From the NCBI GenBank assembly GCA_902461815.1, contig CABPZE010000002.1, positions 124,001 through 188,000 of the forward strand: a stretch of 64,000 nucleotides of DNA. Reading direction: 5' to 3'. Positions 43,621 to 53,457 of the stretch are shown in pieces (position 1 is the stretch's first letter; every line of letters starts with the position of its first letter). Both the position numbers and the translations under genes were made by a program. The notes beneath the pieces were generated by a model. The model saw nothing but the letters and a program-made list of their open reading frames with translations, was not told where the DNA came from and did not search any database. The stretch comes from CAG-390 sp003523225. Its GTDB lineage: Bacteria > Bacillota > Clostridia > Oscillospirales > CAG-272.

Positions 43621-43908
43621 TCAGTCGATTACGGCGAGCACGTCTTTTTCGGAAATGATGGTGTATTCTTCACCGTCAAGCTTTACCTCTGTGCCGGCAT
43701 ACTTGCTGGCTATAACCTTATCCCCTACCTTAAGGGCAACGGGAACGACCTTGCCGTCATCGTTTGTCTTACCGGGACCTACGGCAATAACCTCAGCTAT
43801 CTGGGGCTTCTCCTGCGCAGCGGACGTCAGAATGATGCCTGCTTTTGTCTTTTCTTCCGCTTCGACGAGCTTTATAACAACTCTGTCAGCCAACGGTTTA
43901 ATGTTCAT
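43621..43908 (-). CDS. groS: Co-chaperonin GroES
   Basis: Heptameric cap of GroEL. A 95-residue protein with NIKPLADRVVIKLVEAEEKT at the start, the mobile loop KAGIILTSAAQEKPQ, and the KVGDKVIASKYAGTEV core. The ATG at 43908 follows a GGAGGA site. Longer in-frame starts would begin inside the regulatory region. Confidence 0.98.
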   Translation of the reverse strand: MNIKPLADRVVIKLVEAEEKTKAGIILTSAAQEKPQIAEVIAVGPGKTNDDGKVVPVALKVGDKVIASKYAGTEVKLDGEEYTIISEKDVLAVID

Positions 43909-43972
43909 TGTAATTCCTCCTTGGAGCAACCGCATCCATTTTTTCATCGCGGTCTCTGAATGTTTTATTTCG

Positions 43973-43999
43973 TTGGCACTCATTTGTGCCGAGTGCTAA
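43973..43999 (-). promoter_or_regulatory. CIRCE operator of groESL
   Basis: On the minus strand TTAGCACTC, a 9-base spacer and GAGTGCCAA. The first arm is perfect; the second has one mismatch from GAGTGCTAA. It is the HrcA repressor binding site; hrcA itself is not in the window. Confidence 0.93.
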
Positions 44000-44012
44000 C
44001 CTTGCGAGTATA

Positions 44013-44040
44013 ATTGTACTACAATAATGGAAAAAATCAA
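44013..44040 (-). promoter_or_regulatory. Promoter of groESL
   Basis: TTGATT (44035-44040), 16-base spacer, TACAAT (44013-44018) on the minus strand; a TATACT box slightly downstream is an alternative. CIRCE follows directly. Confidence 0.65.
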
Positions 44041-44143
44041 GTACCCAAAGCGCGAATTAACACTTTATTAACAATTTATTTTAGCACCCGGCTTTGTAAT
44101 TGCCAACCCGGGCGGCGAATATACATAATAGCGGGTGATTTGA

Positions 44144-45562
44144 GTGTTTGAGTTCGTAAACAGATATATAATCGGGGCGGCTCTGCCGTCACTTCTTGTC
44201 GCAGCGGGAATTTTTTTGGGCATTTATACGCACGTGTGGAGCCCGCGGGCGCTGAGGTCAGGTGCGCGCTCACTGCTTGCGCGAAAAAAAACGGATACTG
44301 TCAGCGCCGGTCCGGACAAAAAGCCGGGCACCTCGGTCTCTCCACTGCGGGCGCTGTCTCTGGCACTCGCCGGAACTCTCGGAGTCGGAAATATCGTCGG
44401 AGTATCCGCGGCAATATGGTGGGGCGGTCCGGGTGCGGTGTTCTGGATGTTGCTCTCCGCCCTGCTTGCCGCCTCGCTTAAATATTCCGAAACAGTGCTT
44501 GGAGTCAAGCACCGCCGCCGTGACGGCGAACGTATGCGCGGAGGCGCTCCCATTTACATAAAAAAAGCATTTGCGGAAAGGCGTCACGCGCGGATCGGAG
44601 CGTTCCTCGGAGGACTTTTTGCACTGCTTTGTCTGCTTGACGCGCTCAGCATGGGGTGCATAGTGCAGGTAAACGCCGTTGCCGGAGCGCTTGAGGGAAT
44701 TTTCGGACTTGACCGCCGCATTTGCGGCGCGGCTATGGCTCTTACGGCGCTGATAATAGCCTCCGGAGGGTTGAAACGTATTTCCGACGCCTGCGGAGCG
44801 ATCGTGCCGTTCATGACGGCAGGCTTCTGCCTGCTCTCGGCGGCAGTGCTTATAATACGCGCGCCCGAGCTTCCGCGCGTGGCGTGGGAGATCATAAGCG
44901 ACGCTTTTTCATTTATCCGGGAAGAAAAAGCGCGCGGCGGCACGTGGATACGAACCGCCACCGCGGGGATCGGAGGATTTTTTCTTTCCCGCGCGGTGCG
45001 CTACGGCGTCATGCGCGGACTGATGTCAAATGAAGCGGGCTGCGGCACCTCCCCACTGGCACATTCCGCCTCCGACACCGACTCTGCGGCAAAGCAGGGC
45101 TTCCTCGGCATAGCCGAGGTGCTGGTAGATACCGTACTGTTATGCACAGCAACGGCATTTGTGATACTTGTAAATTACGGTGAGGTAGCCGTATACGGCG
45201 AAAATTCGGTCATGATGACGGTGCGCGCATATTCCGCAACGCTCGGCGGCTGGGCTGACTGGGTGCTTGCCGCCGCAGTTCTGCTTTTCGGGCTGGCGAC
45301 CGTCGTGTGCTGGGCGTATTACGGTCAGGAATGCGTCGCTATGCTGGGGCTTTCAGGGAAACACGAAAGGCTCGCCCGCCGCGTCTTCAACCTGCTGTAT
45401 GCCTCCGCAGCATATGTCGGGGCTGTTTCTCCTCCCGGCGGGGTGTGGACGCTTGCCGATTTTTCAATCGGAATAATGACGCTCATCAATATCGCCGCCC
45501 TGTTCCTTCTTCGTCGTGACGTAAGAGAGGAGACCGAAAAGATAATTGATAAGGACAAATAA
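44144..45562 (+). CDS. Sodium:alanine symporter family (AGCS) transporter
   Basis: A 472-residue amino acid:cation symporter with about eleven membrane helices. Family signatures are LAGTLGVGNIVGVSAAIWWG followed by GPGAVFWM, and GVMRGLMSNEAGCGTSPLAH. Predicted to import alanine or glycine with Na+. GTG start at 44144 with GGGTGAT upstream; there is no in-frame ATG nearby. It is divergent from groES. Confidence 0.9.
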   Translation: MFEFVNRYIIGAALPSLLVAAGIFLGIYTHVWSPRALRSGARSLLARKKTDTVSAGPDKKPGTSVSPLRALSLALAGTLGVGNIVGVSAAIWWGGPGAVFWMLLSALLAASLKYSETVLGVKHRRRDGERMRGGAPIYIKKAFAERRHARIGAFLGGLFALLCLLDALSMGCIVQVNAVAGALEGIFGLDRRICGAAMALTALIIASGGLKRISDACGAIVPFMTAGFCLLSAAVLIIRAPELPRVAWEIISDAFSFIREEKARGGTWIRTATAGIGGFFLSRAVRYGVMRGLMSNEAGCGTSPLAHSASDTDSAAKQGFLGIAEVLVDTVLLCTATAFVILVNYGEVAVYGENSVMMTVRAYSATLGGWADWVLAAAVLLFGLATVVCWAYYGQECVAMLGLSGKHERLARRVFNLLYASAAYVGAVSPPGGVWTLADFSIGIMTLINIAALFLLRRDVREETEKIIDKDK

Positions 45563-45595
45563 TGCACTTCATGGGTATTTCAAATTCAAAAATAC

Positions 45596-45639
45596 GCGGC
45601 AACTCTCATGACATGATAAACATACATGAAAGTTGCCGC
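45596..45639 (-). terminator. Hairpin between the AGCS gene and the permease relic
   Basis: Arms GCGGCAACTCTCATG and CATGAAAGTTGCCGC (one mismatch) in a convergent junction. On the minus strand GTATTTTTG follows, so it probably terminates the cluster to its right. Confidence 0.65.
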
Positions 45640-45671
45640 TGTCAAGACTTAAAATCTCCACGGTGCTTACT

Positions 45672-46360
45672 TTACCCACAGAAACGCTTTCGCGCGCCGA
45701 GGGCAAGACATACGCAGAGCAGAATATGAAGCACGCAGATCATCGAGGCATAAATCATCGGATCGGAAGCACCGCTTATCATACTGCCCAGCGCCGTGAA
45801 GGTCAGCGCAGTTGAGTCGCGCAGCGCATCTACTCCGGTGCGGAAGAGCACCTCAGGCAGTAAAGTCAGGATCACTGACGCTGCAACAGCGGGAAGTACC
45901 CTGCGGCAAAGACCCGAAAGAGCTACCGACGCAATTGCCATAAGCATCCCGCCCGCCAAACACATCAGAAGCGACAAAGCAATGAATCCCCTTATTGTGA
46001 TTCCCGAAGAAACACTATCAAAGCCCATAACCGAAGCAAGGAGTGATCCGGGGTCAGGCAAAATATTTGGTCAAGCACCGCAAGATCATCCACGTTTCCC
46101 GAGGCATCATATGTAACGGGCAGCTTCAGGTCATCATCGCGGAAGCCGGCAATAAACATTCTTTCAAGACCTTTATAGTACTCATCAGTCCCGTCGGGGT
46201 CGATAAGGTAAGCGTCATACGCCTTACGCACCGCGGCTTTACCGGCAGAACCTTTCCCGGAAGTCCAGCATACCAGCCCGAAGTCAAGCGCCAGAAGACA
46301 CACAAAAAGCCATATTACCACGTTTGAGCCAAGTATCTTCCTGAGCTCAGTCCTTAACAT
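45672..46360 (-). pseudogene. Frameshifted ABC-2-type permease relic
   Basis: Two overlapping frames join if one T is restored in the T4 run at 46060-46063 (minus strand), giving about 230 residues: an N-terminal part MLRTELRKILGSNVVIWLFV with one membrane helix and a short outer domain, then four helices ending LALGARKRFCG. The start resembles that of the intact permease at 48898-51306 (RYEFKKISSYRMLWILLAL) and the end resembles its end (LALMARRKYCK), but most of the middle is absent. It could be a decayed paralogue or, less likely, a short permease with a sequencing error. Confidence 0.6.
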
Positions 46361-46401
46361 TTTGTTGCCCCCTCACTGATAATGCGGTTGCGCTTTCATA
46401 C

Positions 46402-47556
46402 TCATCCGTCGCATCTGACAGCCACATTTTCCTTCAATGCCGCGCCGTCAAGCCAAAAGCAAGGACGCACGCCCTCATAACAGCAATAACCGCCTCCGGA
46501 TGGAGTTTCTCCGCCCATAATTGCCATATTATCTCCGGCGATCATCGCCGAGCAGTACGAAGTGCGGAGCCAGTAGCTGTACCATGAATCATTGTGCATT
46601 TCATGCTCCTTTGTCAGCGCATACGGCGTTGCGATGCTACGCGTTGAGGTAAACCTTTTGTCAAACCCTGCTTTTTCTTTTAATTCCGCTTTATTTATCA
46701 GAAAAAGCCTGTCGTGTGTCCCGGTATCCTCAAGATAAGAATCGCATACATATTTCAGCTCCTCATCAGAAAACATCTCTCCAAGCAGCTCGCCGTTCAG
46801 CCACTCACGGATATCCGATTCCTTCCATGTAACGCCGCGCTCAAGCTCGTTATTATACATTCTGAAATCAATTATCTTCTTTGAAAACAGCAGATACCGG
46901 TCGCTCTCGCGGTCATAGTCTATAACAAACCATTCAAGCGGTTCTGCGCCGTCAGCGGCAACATTATCCTGCTCATAGCTGCCAAATGTCAAAGCCATTT
47001 CCGGAGTATATGTCACCCAATAAGCTGTAAATCTTACCTCGCAGTTACCGTCTCCTCGGGGGTCTGTTTGCGGCGAGCGATTTATCTCCCATACGCCGTC
47101 TGAATATTTGTACCCCAGAAAAAACCATCCTGCAAAATAATATCCTTCTCTAACTACAGTCGGGAATGTAAAATACTCACCCCAGTACGCGGTGGAGTCT
47201 TCTGTGTTGCCAACGCCTCCGTTCGGATCAAAATACACGAAAAAGGCAGCGGGAGACCAGCGTGCGGTAAGCGTCATATCGCCGGAAACAATATGATTTT
47301 CAAAATCCCACGGTATCCCGTCGCCGTACTCGTCCTCAAAATACCATCCATCAAAGTCATAATTCGGACGATACACATTCGCAGGAGGCGTAACTTTTTC
47401 ACCGTTATCGGCAGGCACCTTATCAATTATTCCGTTATACTTCCAGTCAAAGGTAACGGTATGATCCGTGCTTTCCGTCTTTGCGGAGCAGCCTGCAAGG
47501 CAGACACCTAAACAAAGCAGACACATAATAACTGCCAAAGCAAAATATCGCTTCAT
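46402..47556 (-). CDS. Lipoprotein with InlB-type repeats and DUF6273-like domain
   Basis: A 384-residue lipoprotein. The signal peptide ends in lipobox LAGC. Two Listeria-Bacteroides (Flg_new) repeats follow: VTFDWKYNGIIDKVPADNG through DMTLTARW, and FFVYFDPNGGVGNTEDS through VRFTAYW. The C-terminal half begins PLEWFVIDYDRESDRYLLFS and includes VTWKESDIREWLNGELL, the pattern of DUF6273. It is surface exposed, with no known activity. The ATG at 47556 follows AGGTGG. It lies in a same-strand row with the lipoproteins and permease. Confidence 0.8.
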   Translation of the reverse strand: MKRYFALAVIMCLLCLGVCLAGCSAKTESTDHTVTFDWKYNGIIDKVPADNGEKVTPPANVYRPNYDFDGWYFEDEYGDGIPWDFENHIVSGDMTLTARWSPAAFFVYFDPNGGVGNTEDSTAYWGEYFTFPTVVREGYYFAGWFFLGYKYSDGVWEINRSPQTDPRGDGNCEVRFTAYWVTYTPEMALTFGSYEQDNVAADGAEPLEWFVIDYDRESDRYLLFSKKIIDFRMYNNELERGVTWKESDIREWLNGELLGEMFSDEELKYVCDSYLEDTGTHDRLFLINKAELKEKAGFDKRFTSTRSIATPYALTKEHEMHNDSWYSYWLRTSYCSAMIAGDNMAIMGGETPSGGGYCCYEGVRPCFWLDGAALKENVAVRCDG

Positions 47557-47613
47557 ATATTTCCACCTCATGTTATCATGCAAAGTGTGTTCAGTCACAG
47601 CACCGCCGGGTAT

Positions 47614-48819
47614 TTATCTCATTTTGTTGATACGCTCCAGCAGCCGCTCGTCCATCTGCGTCAATATAGGGTCACCGCCTGTTTTCATATCAATATATCC
47701 CCAGCTTAATTTGATTTCATTTTTCTGCTGACCGTGGTTCAGATCTGACATCCAGCCGTACAGCTTGTTGTTTACCACAATAAACGTATCCGAGTACATC
47801 CAGTTTTCATTTGTGTAGATCTCCTCATCGCCAGAGCCGTCAAGCGCGCAGCGATGAAGCGTCGGTGAAGCCGTCATGACCCGTACATCCTCAGGATGCT
47901 CCTTGTAGTCATCCGGAATATATGTGTGCCTGAGCTCAAACGGAGCATAATATATCGCGTCATCGGTAAGGCTGAATGAAACGATGGGGACACTCACGGG
48001 CTCTCTTACCACTCCTGTGGCAAGGTCTATACACTTCAGCCTGTAAGCGCCGTACTGCATTCTGCTGTACTCGGACGTAGCACAATCGCCGGAATACGAC
48101 ATAAAATATATTTTTCCGTCAAGATATACAATAACACTCGACGGTAAAAGATCACAAAGCGTCTTTTTTTCGTTGGTCTTCAGGTCGATACTGAACATAC
48201 CGTCGCCGCAGGTAAAGATCATATATCCTCCGCAAACACTCATAAGCCCCTCGCCGGCGCCGCAGGTATAAACGGTTCTGCCTTCGCCGCCGTTTACCTC
48301 CGTCTCAACGATACACTTGTCATAATCCTCAGGCTTTGAGGCGTCGCCGCCATCACGCAGTATCATCTTGGGGTAATAAAGATACCCGTTATAATAGTTG
48401 CCCTGCGCCCCTCCGTCGCTCTCGGCAAAATCAAGAGTATCAACAACTATTACCTTCCCTGTGGCAAGCTCCTGATAAGCATAAAACAGATAGTGCGTGT
48501 ACGCCTGAAAGGCTGAAAAATACAATCTGCCGTCATAAACACCGATTATATATGTCATTACACAATCAAGCGGACAGTCGCCGCTGAATTCCGGGTCTGT
48601 ACACGCAGGTGACATAATATTTTTCTTCATATCGTATCGACACATACTCATCTTGTCAAGATATATGTACTTTCCGTATACCGCGACACCTTCTCTTTCG
48701 ACCTTTGTGGAATATACGTCCCCGCCGATATCAATATTGCCGTCATCCATACATCCGGCAAGAGTCACCATATTTATAATAATGCAAATGATAATAAACC
48801 CGACCGCACATCTTTTCAT
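47614..48819 (-). CDS. Lipoprotein with predicted beta-propeller (DUF5050-like), paralogue 1
   Basis: A 401-residue lipoprotein with lipobox LAGC and then repeated short strands of the type YDGRLYFSA, LDGKIYFMS, NNKLYGWMS, as in DUF5050/beta-propeller proteins. A Cys-rich motif CTDPEFSGDCPLDC lies near residue 74 and is mirrored by CGHDVCPTDC in the protein at 51445-52812. Function unknown; extracytoplasmic sensing or binding is possible. The ATG at 48819 follows AGGTG. Confidence 0.75.
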   Translation of the reverse strand: MKRCAVGFIIICIIINMVTLAGCMDDGNIDIGGDVYSTKVEREGVAVYGKYIYLDKMSMCRYDMKKNIMSPACTDPEFSGDCPLDCVMTYIIGVYDGRLYFSAFQAYTHYLFYAYQELATGKVIVVDTLDFAESDGGAQGNYYNGYLYYPKMILRDGGDASKPEDYDKCIVETEVNGGEGRTVYTCGAGEGLMSVCGGYMIFTCGDGMFSIDLKTNEKKTLCDLLPSSVIVYLDGKIYFMSYSGDCATSEYSRMQYGAYRLKCIDLATGVVREPVSVPIVSFSLTDDAIYYAPFELRHTYIPDDYKEHPEDVRVMTASPTLHRCALDGSGDEEIYTNENWMYSDTFIVVNNKLYGWMSDLNHGQQKNEIKLSWGYIDMKTGGDPILTQMDERLLERINKMR

Positions 48820-48897
48820 GCCTGTCACCTGCCTTGTCTGAATTTTTAATTCGTTTAATTTGTTCTGAATTACAGTGCGCTCTGATACAGCAAGGCA

Positions 48898-51306
48898 TCA
48901 TTTGCAATATTTTCTGCGTGCCATTAAGGCAAGCAGCACGGCAAGCGCCGTATATACTGCAAAATATATATAAATGTATCCCCAATCTCCGCCCACGTGA
49001 AGCGAGGTGCTTCCAAGATACAGGTCGGTAAATGACAACGCGCCGACAGGAAAAATGTACATTACCGCGCTGACTCCCAGTCCGGCAAGGGCAACAGGAG
49101 CGAACACAGCAAGCGCGGAGACGCACAGCAAAAACAGCTTGTTTTTTATGAACATTCCCAGAAGTGCCACCGCAAGCGCCACAACCACAACTGCGATCGC
49201 CCGTTCAACAAACATAATTTTCACATAATCGCCGACCGTAAACTCTCCCGTGGTGTTTACAAACATCTCCATTGACACCAGCGGAGCATCACCGGCAGGC
49301 AAATAGCAGTACTTTTGTATGAAATAAAGCTCAGTCAAAGTGAAGGCAAGCGCAAACACCGCGCTGATAATAAACACAAACACCAGCTTGCTTGCAAAAA
49401 GCTGCCCTCTGCCGCGCCTGGTACTGCGCAGAAGCTCAGCCATGCTGCCGCGCGAGCCTACCTTGCGGTATTCATCGGCAAACACACCGGAGCAAATAAA
49501 CACAAGCAGTGCAACAAGAATTATGTCGACACCTGTGCAGCATACCTTTTCCCAGTCGTAATCAAAGAAGAACCACGGGCTTTGCTCTCGCTTTTCTATC
49601 TGCCTCAGATACATTCCGTGCCGGTTTACCCTGTTCATCGCATCTTCATGCTCCACGGCATACTGATAGTTCTTCCAGTATTCGCTATATTCTTCTTTTG
49701 TTATCGTTCCGGCAAAATATCCCTCGCGTACATCTGTCATCGCGTTCTTGGTTGAGGATATTTCTTTTACTTTGCTTGAAATATCATCGAATTTTTCGTC
49801 ACTTACCTCACCCTCAAGCTCATTCATGTATTCAAGCACCATTGCATCGGTGAGAGTACGTGAGGTCGAGTAGCTGTTCCGCATCAGCCAGACGCGCCCT
49901 GCGCAACAGACGGCTATCAGAATAATGACTGAAAAGCTCAGCAGGCTTTTACGCACTTCACCGCTGAAGATACCGACAAACAAAGGTGAGCGCAGTCGGC
50001 GACCGGCGCGGGAAGGTCTGCGTTTTTTTCCGGTCTTTTTGTCAGTGCGCGGCTGTATGGCTCCGGAAAGCCGCGGTATACGCGCACCCACGCCCAGACG
50101 TGCGAATGAAAATCCGGCAAGCACTGCGGCAGAAAGCCCCGCCAGCAAAAGCGGCAGTATAACGGCTGCATACTGTATATATCCCACAGCAAAATTTTCA
50201 ATGGCAAAGCACCTGAAATCCTCGACCAGCGGATAAAACATTACCATACCCACAAGGTTCAGATATTTCATCATCGGGCTGTCAGCAGTCATATAAAGCG
50301 CAAACTGAGCAGCGACTACCGCAAACGAGGCGAAAAAGCCAAGCGGAACATTTCTGAACAAAAGGCACAGTGCGGCGGTAAAGAAAGCAATAATGGAAAA
50401 TACCGCTATCCTTACAAACAAAGCTACGAGAACGCTTTCGCCTACCGTCCACGCGCACGGAGTGGCGCGAAAATCCGAGAACACGCCAAGCATCGCCCCG
50501 ATGTCAGACATTCCTCCGCACTTTATGCCCACCCCAAGTATCGTGCTAAGCGTAAACAATACCACCGTAACGCAGACAAGGACAAAAAGCACGCATAGCT
50601 TTGCCGCAGCAGTGTGCAGTCTGCCGCGCGGCTGAGAATGCAGCAACAGCGACGCAGGACCGAATTCCGAGAGAAAGATAAGCCCCGCTCCCGCCATAAC
50701 TATTATCAGGATGAATACATTCGATTCCCCATGCTTCAGCACCTGATTCCAGCCGCGTCCTTCCTCGTCGCTTATATTTTCCGCCCGCTGCGCCTTCTCA
50801 AGAACATTCAGATATGAGTTTTCCATAAGAGACAGCCTGCGGCAGGCGTATGAATCTTCATCTATCCAATAGTATGCATAAAGCAGATCCTCCTTGCTCT
50901 CATGTGCGGCAACAGCCATTTTCTCCACATCGCCCGAATACGAAAGCGCATATTCCCTCTGTTCAAGAAAGCGCGCGATCGAGCGTCTGTCGTCGAATCT
51001 GTCATCATACCCGTATGTATTTGGCAAGTCCAGCTTCGGCTCTTCTCCCCTTCTGCCGTTCTGCATCCATTCCGTTTTCCGTTGTGAGTATTCCTCATAA
51101 ACCTTCATCAATTCCCCGTAATAGTCAAGCACTGCCTGCGGGTCTTTTTCATAATCCACTCTTATATTTTCCGCGACACGCCAAAGAGCCACACGGTAAG
51201 AGGTATAGTATCCGATAACGGCATTCGCCACAAGAAGCAGCGCCAATAGTATCCAAAGCATACGGTAGGAGGAAATCTTTTTGAATTCATAACGTATAAG
51301 GCTCAT
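48898..51306 (-). CDS. Double-length ABC-2-type permease
   Basis: An 802-residue membrane protein in two similar halves. Each half starts with a cytoplasmic 'EFKKISS' or 'GEVRKSL' type segment and one helix, then an extracytoplasmic domain, then about five helices; the junction (about 425-460) is strongly basic (TDKKTGKKRRPSRAGRR). This matches ABC-2 exporters fused in tandem. No ATP-binding gene lies in the cluster, so the ATPase must be encoded elsewhere or be lost. The ATG at 51306 follows GGAG at 6 bases. Confidence 0.75.
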   Translation of the reverse strand: MSLIRYEFKKISSYRMLWILLALLLVANAVIGYYTSYRVALWRVAENIRVDYEKDPQAVLDYYGELMKVYEEYSQRKTEWMQNGRRGEEPKLDLPNTYGYDDRFDDRRSIARFLEQREYALSYSGDVEKMAVAAHESKEDLLYAYYWIDEDSYACRRLSLMENSYLNVLEKAQRAENISDEEGRGWNQVLKHGESNVFILIIVMAGAGLIFLSEFGPASLLLHSQPRGRLHTAAAKLCVLFVLVCVTVVLFTLSTILGVGIKCGGMSDIGAMLGVFSDFRATPCAWTVGESVLVALFVRIAVFSIIAFFTAALCLLFRNVPLGFFASFAVVAAQFALYMTADSPMMKYLNLVGMVMFYPLVEDFRCFAIENFAVGYIQYAAVILPLLLAGLSAAVLAGFSFARLGVGARIPRLSGAIQPRTDKKTGKKRRPSRAGRRLRSPLFVGIFSGEVRKSLLSFSVIILIAVCCAGRVWLMRNSYSTSRTLTDAMVLEYMNELEGEVSDEKFDDISSKVKEISSTKNAMTDVREGYFAGTITKEEYSEYWKNYQYAVEHEDAMNRVNRHGMYLRQIEKREQSPWFFFDYDWEKVCCTGVDIILVALLVFICSGVFADEYRKVGSRGSMAELLRSTRRGRGQLFASKLVFVFIISAVFALAFTLTELYFIQKYCYLPAGDAPLVSMEMFVNTTGEFTVGDYVKIMFVERAIAVVVVALAVALLGMFIKNKLFLLCVSALAVFAPVALAGLGVSAVMYIFPVGALSFTDLYLGSTSLHVGGDWGYIYIYFAVYTALAVLLALMARRKYCK

Positions 51307-51328
51307 AATATCTCCATTAAGCGTCACA

Positions 51329-51355
51329 GGGGCTGTCGCTTTATGCGACAGCCCC
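51329..51355 (-). other. Intercistronic hairpin before the permease
   Basis: Perfect arms GGGGCTGTCGC and GCGACAGCCCC with a 5-base loop, 23 bases upstream of the permease ATG. There is no U tract, so it may be an RNA-stability or partial-termination element. Confidence 0.6.
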
Positions 51356-51444
51356 CTTGAATTGAGCGGTAATGCCGCCTCGTAAGAGTAATATAACTGT
51401 TTTATGTTCCGTCAGGCAACTCCGAAAGAACAACTGTGCCTGAA

Positions 51445-52812
51445 TTATTTGTTCGGTCTTATGACGCCGCTGGAATACTTACCGTCCTTCCATGTTTTGG
51501 AATCGGTGATCATTCTGTAACTACCGTCCTCAAGAGAATATTCTATCAGAGAAAAACCGTTGAATAACGTTGTATAACCGTGAATCCTGTCACCCTCTGA
51601 AACTGACGACATGACAGACATATACAGCTTTCCGTTTGCCAGCATCATACGCTGTACGCCGTAAGCCCCGTTTTTTAGCAGGTCGCCGTACTCGCGTGAA
51701 AAATCAATACCGTCGATAACGGGCTCGTTCCCGCTTCCGTCATGCTTCATTCGCCAGACGCTCAACAGCTTGTTTTCACGTGTTCCGCCGGGCTGGAAGT
51801 GTGAAGGTATGTAGTATACGTAATTGTTGGTCACGTATATTCTGTGTGCGTAAAAGCTGTCCCCGGGGTTCAGGCATTCCTTTGCGCTGCCGTCTACCCT
51901 GACGCGCCACACGCGCGAAAGGTCAGTTAAAGCGCTTGGCACAACGCCTTCATCATATGCAATATAATATACCCACCCATCGTGATAATAAAGTCCGAAA
52001 GCGTCGCTGTGAGCATAATCTCCGGGCTCACCGGTGGCAAGCACCTTATAGGACGACGGATCGCCGCTGATATCAAGAGTCCAAAGCACACCCTTGGGGT
52101 TAACAAACACGACCGTATTTTCTTCAACAAAAACGGCAATGTCGTAATAAGTCATTGTCGGCAGCTGCTCCTGCGTTACAATGTCGGTGCGCTTTCCGGT
52201 GCTCAGGTCTATGTGGCTGAACACATTGTCAAAGTCCTTCTCGGAGGTTGGATTTTCTGTTTTGGCAATATTGAAAACACAGTACATATCGTTGCCGAAG
52301 ATCAGAGGATCCTGAAAGCCGGAAATATCCTTGTAGTCGCCGGAGGAAAACACCGTTTCATGCGTTCCAGTTGCAATATCAAATCTCATCACACGCCGCG
52401 GGTTACTCAATACATAATAAAGCTTTCCGTTTTCAAATTTAAAAAACTTGCTCGGAGAAGCAAACGAATCTGGTCTAAATATGCAATCAGTCGGACAAAC
52501 ATCGTGTCCGCACAGCGTGGTAATGCCGCCGGTGCGGAGGTTTATCTTTGCGTATAAACCCCTGAAAGTCAAAGGTGAACCGATACAGGCAATATATGCG
52601 CCGTCGGTCAAAAATCCGAGCCAGCCGTTTTCAATGACCTGATCCGTCCCGTCTCTCAGGTAGTCGGGCAGATTCGGGTCGTCAGTCCCGACGCCCTCTC
52701 CGACTGTGGTTACCGGAGGAGGCGGCAGCGGCACATCATCGGTGCAGGAGCAAAGCGACATCGCACCGAGCAGGATGATAAGTGAAAGCAAAAATGACAT
52801 TGTTTTTTTCAT
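51445..52812 (-). CDS. Lipoprotein with predicted beta-propeller (DUF5050-like), paralogue 2
   Basis: A 455-residue lipoprotein; the signal peptide ends in a CSC lipobox variant (LGAMSLCSC). Repeats of the form FENGKLYYVLS, YHDGWVYYIAY, TNNYVYYIPS, ANGKLYMSVM indicate a propeller. The CGHDVCPTDC motif near residue 105 corresponds to that of paralogue 1. It sits between the secreted protein and the permease on the same strand. An AGGAGG site precedes the ATG at 52812. Function unknown. Confidence 0.75.
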   Translation of the reverse strand: MKKTMSFLLSLIILLGAMSLCSCTDDVPLPPPPVTTVGEGVGTDDPNLPDYLRDGTDQVIENGWLGFLTDGAYIACIGSPLTFRGLYAKINLRTGGITTLCGHDVCPTDCIFRPDSFASPSKFFKFENGKLYYVLSNPRRVMRFDIATGTHETVFSSGDYKDISGFQDPLIFGNDMYCVFNIAKTENPTSEKDFDNVFSHIDLSTGKRTDIVTQEQLPTMTYYDIAVFVEENTVVFVNPKGVLWTLDISGDPSSYKVLATGEPGDYAHSDAFGLYYHDGWVYYIAYDEGVVPSALTDLSRVWRVRVDGSAKECLNPGDSFYAHRIYVTNNYVYYIPSHFQPGGTRENKLLSVWRMKHDGSGNEPVIDGIDFSREYGDLLKNGAYGVQRMMLANGKLYMSVMSSVSEGDRIHGYTTLFNGFSLIEYSLEDGSYRMITDSKTWKDGKYSSGVIRPNK

Positions 52813-52950
52813 ATCCAACCTCCTGGTGATAATTATTGTTTTACATATGCATATTCATTGCAGGCATTTTCGGAAGGAAAATATACTTCGACAGCATCCA
52901 CATAAAATAATTCAGTTTATGATACACGTCAGTTAAAAAAGTGTACGATA

Positions 52951-53457
52951 TTACTCCGCTGGTTCTTCCGGCAGAAATGTCATCATTCCATAATCACTTT
53001 TCCATCCCCACCAGAAATAATACTGAGACATCCACCCATCGGTGATAACCGAAGCACCACACCTCACATAGAAATCTGTAGGAAAGCCATGATCAAATTC
53101 AGGAACTATTGCGTAGTCAACCTCGTTTTTGTCTTCATATCGTCCGATTACTATAAATTGATCATCGTCGTAACGCCCATTACGTGCTATCTCAACTGCG
53201 CAAGTATATTCCGTACCTTCATGGTCATCGCTCTGCGCTATGCCTTCCAAAGAAACAGAATTTGAGTGGAGGTAGCTGTGCACCGCAAAAGCGTAAGACG
53301 CGCCTGCGACATTATCATAATATGAATATTCTTCATATTCATATGTTGCTCGAACTATTGAATAGTTATGTGAATATGAAAAACCGTCTGCGTATACAGG
53401 AAGCATGATGCAGGAAAGTACTGCAAACGTAATTATAAGCGCGAAGATCCTTTTCAT
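52951..53457 (-). CDS. Small secreted protein of unknown function
   Basis: A 168-residue protein with a clear signal peptide (MKRIFALIITFAVLSCIMLPVYA, cleavage after about 23) and a mature part rich in Tyr, Asp and Glu, including SYSHNYSIVRATYEYEEYSYYDN. No family recognised. First gene of the 45.6-53.5 kb cluster, about 180 bases from its promoter. The start codon overlaps a three-codon reading frame (53454-53465) that has the better-placed ribosome site. Confidence 0.7.
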   Translation of the reverse strand: MKRIFALIITFAVLSCIMLPVYADGFSYSHNYSIVRATYEYEEYSYYDNVAGASYAFAVHSYLHSNSVSLEGIAQSDDHEGTEYTCAVEIARNGRYDDDQFIVIGRYEDKNEVDYAIVPEFDHGFPTDFYVRCGASVITDGWMSQYYFWWGWKSDYGMMTFLPEEPAE

